The notes beneath the pieces are model-generated. The model worked only from the letters and a program-made list of their open reading frames with translations, made no database searches and had not been told where the DNA came from. Below, piece after piece: positions 8,332 through 10,441 of a stretch of 10,441 nt of DNA (position 1 is its first letter; every line of letters starts with the position of its first letter). A program made the translations under genes and the position numbers. The DNA is from Phoronis pallida. Taxonomy: Eukaryota > Phoronida > Phoronidae. The stretch spans positions 1 to 10,441 of the forward strand of contig JAOXYC010238570.1 of assembly GCA_028565715.1 (NCBI GenBank). Direction: 5' to 3'.

Positions 8332-8460
8332 CTTCTTGGATCTCTCCGTTCAGTTTGTCAGCCACACCACCACGGTATATCATAGCAACGTAAGCACCAA
8401 TCTCATCTTCCGTCCCAGGAACATATTTTCCACCAACAATCTTCATTCCAATGCCATTAC
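8332..8460 (-). CDS. pclo: Exon 5: PDZ carboxylate-binding loop and core
   Basis: The 129-nt exon encodes residues 271-314. It contains the PDZ ligand loop GNGIGMKIVGGK, with GIGM (273-276) in place of the classic GLGF, followed by GAYVAMIYRGGVADK and the start of the EGD turn. The glycines and hydrophobic positions expected for a peptide-binding PDZ are present. Acceptor CTTCTTTTAG and donor GAA G|GTATTA are both acceptable, and both flanking introns are phase 1. Skipping this exon would therefore keep the frame while removing the binding groove. The match to Piccolo PDZ (GNGLGIRVVGGKEIPG) is the strongest family indicator. Confidence 0.95.
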
Positions 8461-8650
8461 CTAAAAGAAGACGTTGCTACAAACACTACTAGGGTGCAGT
8501 TCAATTCATTGCTAGAGTCTTTCAGTTTTAGCTGGTAAACAAATACTTTGACCTGCATTAATTGCCTTTAAAGCAAAGAAAAGAAGGTACTTCATGTTCT
8601 TTTTAGTTCAAAAAGTTTACAAGTAAATTACACTTTGCACGATCCCTTAC

Positions 8651-8738
8651 CCTTAACTGACTTATCTTTTGGATCTTGTGTAAGCAAAATCCTCTTCGAA
8701 GGGAATTGGTATTTCTTCACTGGTTGTGTAGGTGTAGT
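8651..8738 (-). CDS. pclo: Exon 4: first strand of the PDZ domain
   Basis: The 88-nt exon (residues 242-271) follows acceptor TTTCTATTGTAG and ends AAG G|GTAAGG (phase 1). It encodes KRILLTQDPKDKSVKG, which corresponds to the strand and turn leading into the PDZ ligand-binding loop. Vertebrate Piccolo has a similar KRIKL..DPKDRTVSG segment at this place. The preceding residues (TTPTQPVKKYQFPS) look like linker. Exons 3 and 4 form a pair that could be skipped together without changing frame (phase 1 to phase 1). Confidence 0.92.
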
Positions 8739-8885
8739 CTACAATAGAAATTGTTAAAAAATATGGAAATTGAACTTCAATATATTTCTTTATTTTGCAT
8801 GTTGTTGTCAAACTTTCATTTTAGATGTTACTACCGTTTGCTATGATTGTCCCAATGAATTTGAGAAAAAAAAGAGAGAACGCAC

Positions 8886-9004
8886 TGTTGAGGTCTTCTT
8901 CTTCTGGGTATGCAAAATAGTAACGCCCCCTTCAGTCATTCGGTCCATGATTCGCTCATCCGGGTCACCAAAACTTGTATCACTGCTAGCATTCACGAGA
9001 TCAC
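8886..9004 (-). CDS. pclo: Exon 3: short acidic-to-basic linker before PDZ
   Basis: The exon encodes residues 202-241. Acceptor TTACTTGCAG is strong, and the first two bases complete a glycine codon from exon 2. It reads an acidic stretch (SSDTSFGDPDERIMDR), then GGVTILHTQ and a basic KKKTST. The donor I chose is ACA|GTGCGT, which has A instead of G before the cut and C at +4. It is the only site that joins exon 4 in frame (phase 0). Reading through it gives VRSLFFFSNSLGQS and a stop. The weak donor makes the 3' edge the least certain junction of the PDZ region. Confidence 0.82.
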
Positions 9005-9241
9005 CTGCAAGTAATAAGTCCATCCTTACATACTGAAGCTATTTTCATTTTTGTGGCAAAACAATTGGTAACAAGAATCATTTCGAACTTATGTTCATAG
9101 AAAGGCCATTTCATGTTTTGAAAAGTATCTTTTTTGGGGGGAAGTTTGAATCTGTACCAAAAAGACCGAAAACGGTTACACTATTTGACTGTGCCTATTA
9201 CCATGTTATTTTTCCTTGAGTTTTAAGAAATCGAAGATTAC

Positions 9242-9807
9242 CTTGAAACTGCAACATGTGATCATAATCCTCTGATATAGGTCTGTTTCGTTGATCACTA
9301 TGCTGTCTCCTCATCACGTGACCAATCATGCTTCGCGGACGCTGGTCGCCATGTGGACTATAACACTCATTGTCGGTCATTATTGGAGAGTAGTCCGAGA
9401 AACCTTCAAATGGTGCTGGCATTTCATAGTCGGGATGAAGTCCATGTGGGTCACTCATCAATGTACTACTAGACATGCCAGAGTCTTTACTCTCGGAGAA
9501 GGGGTACGGGTGTCCACCAGTCGAGTGACTGCGCATGTATTGTTCTCGTGGCGACATCATGCGGAAGTCGTCAGTGACGTCACTACAACTGCCCCTGTCA
9601 CTACGATGCGCGATGTATTCGGATGAGCTGTAGTTGTCTTGGTCGTAAAGTGCGCCACCTCCCGAGCGCCGCCAGAACACCATATCTCTGCTGAGGCTAT
9701 CCAGTCCCTTTTCTACAGCCGTATCTCTGTCGTCTAATGGTCTTATGATGCCAGAGCCTTCCCATGAGTCCACAGTGTCACGTGATCTACACATATGTTC
9801 CTGGTAC
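9242..9807 (-). CDS. pclo: Exon 2: long disordered pre-PDZ region
   Basis: This 566-nt exon encodes residues 13-202. It begins after acceptor TTGAACAG and ends CAA G|GTAATC (phase 1). The protein is low in hydrophobic residues and rich in Ser, Asp, Arg, Met, Tyr and Pro, with patches such as SGMSSSTLMSDPHG and PIMTDNECYSPHGDQRPR. It is best read as intrinsically disordered scaffold sequence ahead of the PDZ domain, with many possible phosphorylation sites. No globular domain is visible. It is the longest open stretch in the window (the frame is open for 214 codons), which by itself argues for real coding. The open frame reads upstream through the acceptor to a Met near 9842, but that part is intron: it lies before the acceptor, and the phase to exon 1 fits at 9807. 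Confidence 0.92.
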
Positions 9808-10326
9808 CTGTTCAAGAATTTGAGCAACGCAATTGAAAACAAATTATGAATAAAAAAGCACCTCTACATAGAAAAGTTGCTTGTGTAATTTAAATATAAT
9901 CCCAAAAGCTATTTTACGAGGATTGTGTTTTTACGGTAATAGAAACTGACCTGTGTTTGAGGTAAAAGCTTTAAGCTATAAACTATCACATCAAAACACA
10001 AAGGGAACCTACAATGTTCACTGTTTTCAAGAAAGTATCAATCACACCCAAATGATATTTCGAATCATATTTATATACTGCACTTCACTTCACGCTGGAA
10101 AACATATTTTAATAAAAAAAATATATTGAATACTATAGGCCTAGACCGAATTAAGCGTCAAACAAAAACTACCTTTTCATTGCATGAACGTACCCATTCA
10201 GAAAACGATACCTAGATTGCAAATAAAGATTTTAGTGCTTATTGAAAGTATTTTCCCATCAATTCATTTTTAAAAAAGTTAGTCGACGAAATTCTTAAAA
10301 ACGAAAACGATTGTTACGGTGATAGG

Positions 10327-10357
<31 letters not shown>

Positions 10358-10403
10358 GTCATATTCATCATCATCATCATCATCATTAATCAAAAACACT
10401 GAC
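9808..10403 (-). other. Intron 1 (596 bp, phase 2)
   Basis: GTCAGT to AACAG. Apart from the triplet microsatellite it is AT-rich with stops in all frames. A TAGGCCTA palindrome is at about 10136-10143. I see no further exon or RNA gene. Confidence 0.75.
10327..10386. repeat. CAT/ATG triplet microsatellite
   Basis: Ten CAT units (10327-10356), then CGT, CAT and ATT, then seven CAT units (10366-10386): 60 nt in all. It lies in intron 1, starting 17 nt past the exon 1 donor, so on the transcribed strand it reads as an ATG repeat. Such tracts vary in length between individuals. Confidence 0.97.
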
Positions 10404-10441
10404 CTTGCTTTCACTTCACTGAGGTATTCAGGATCAATATC
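10404..10441 (-). CDS. pclo: Exon 1 (3' end only) of Piccolo/Fife-like gene
   Basis: The 38 nt at the window edge read DIDPEYLSEVKA plus two bases of a split arginine codon, and end at donor AAG|GTCAGT (intron phase 2). The first base of exon 2 completes AGG, and the joined frame stays open. The acidic short segment precedes the long disordered exon and has no domain I recognise. The exon continues beyond the window, so its start is unknown. A CAT-triplet microsatellite begins only 17 nt into the following intron. Support comes from the donor site and the matching phase, not from homology. Confidence 0.72.

Larger units (their letters stand above)
3944..10441 (-). other. pclo: Gene locus, partial: Piccolo/Fife-like presynaptic active-zone scaffold (12 exons)
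   Basis: Twelve minus-strand exons join with consistent phases (introns 1-12: 2,1,0,1,1,2,1,0,2,1,0,1) and GT-AG ends, giving about 679 codons open throughout. Domain order is disordered region, PDZ, linker, C2A, Arg/Ser-rich tail. Piccolo-family proteins organise the cytomatrix of the presynaptic active zone: they bind release-machinery and actin partners, and the C2A domain senses calcium. Family evidence is a PDZ beginning GNGIGMKIVGGK, containing VLEWNG and [10 protein letters not shown], a linker motif FDPNTLANQLQ resembling vertebrate Piccolo VDPKQLAAELQ, and C2 motifs SDPFVKV, LNPIWHQT and VSVWDYDRFS. RIM shares PDZ-C2A-C2B order but its PDZ has a different ligand loop and lacks the LTGK.YE segment. 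The N-terminal zinc-finger half lies past the right edge. No C2B was seen to the left. Family assignment is from remembered sequences, not a search. Confidence 0.9.

Noticed and set aside
8063-8738. PDZ assigned to RIM instead of Piccolo
   Set aside because: RIM PDZ domains have a different ligand loop and lack the GNG.G..VVGGK and LTGK.YE.VQ patterns; the linker motif also favours Piccolo. A profile search could still change this.
9291-9626. 111-codon plus-strand ORF
   Set aside because: It is antisense to exon 2, which has matching splice sites and phase with the rest of the gene; the plus-strand peptide resembles nothing known.
1-10441. CRISPR array, tRNA, rRNA, viral or bacterial genes
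   Set aside because: No regularly spaced direct repeats, no cloverleaf with A and B boxes, no rRNA-like blocks and no viral or bacterial protein signatures were seen on either strand.

Overview
The window looks like nuclear DNA of an invertebrate animal. It is AT-rich, has no bacterial-style operons, and carries short exons split by GT-AG introns, a triplet microsatellite and fold-back repeats. Frequent aggcct and acatgta-type words would fit a marine invertebrate, perhaps an echinoderm or hemichordate, but that is only an impression; the sequence does not fix the species.

One gene is firmly supported. It lies on the minus strand and runs from the right edge (10441) to at least 3944. I assembled twelve exons by hand. 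All junctions are GT-AG and all reading phases agree, giving 2038 nt of coding sequence (about 679 codons, incomplete at both ends). Residue numbers below refer to this partial protein. In order it encodes: a long disordered Ser/Asp/Met-rich region (1-253), a PDZ domain (about 254-350), a Ser/Thr-rich linker (350-474), a C2 domain (about 475-598) with all five calcium-binding aspartates, and an Arg/Ser/Glu/Asp-rich tail (from about 605) with a tandem repeat. The PDZ sequence, the PDZ-C2 order, a short linker motif (FDPNTLANQLQ) and the C2 loops point to Piccolo (Aczonin in vertebrates, Fife in flies), a scaffold of the presynaptic active zone. RIM is the related alternative and fits less well. 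The zinc-finger half would lie beyond 10441. A second C2 domain was not found.

Layout: 8063-10441 holds the pre-PDZ region and the PDZ exons; 7042-7773 the linker exons; 4465-5782 the C2A exons; 3944-4052 the Arg/Ser-rich exon. From 1 to 3943 no gene can be supported. This stretch may be a long 3' intron, 3' untranslated sequence or flank. It holds a 270-bp imperfect palindrome and one possible terminal exon (3242-3372).

Points of most interest: an intron falls exactly where vertebrate Piccolo C2A carries its alternatively spliced insert; there are two unrelated fold-back elements, one filling part of a C2A intron; an RS-repeat exon follows C2A; and a CpG-rich island sits inside an intron. 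No new biological system can be claimed from the sequence alone.
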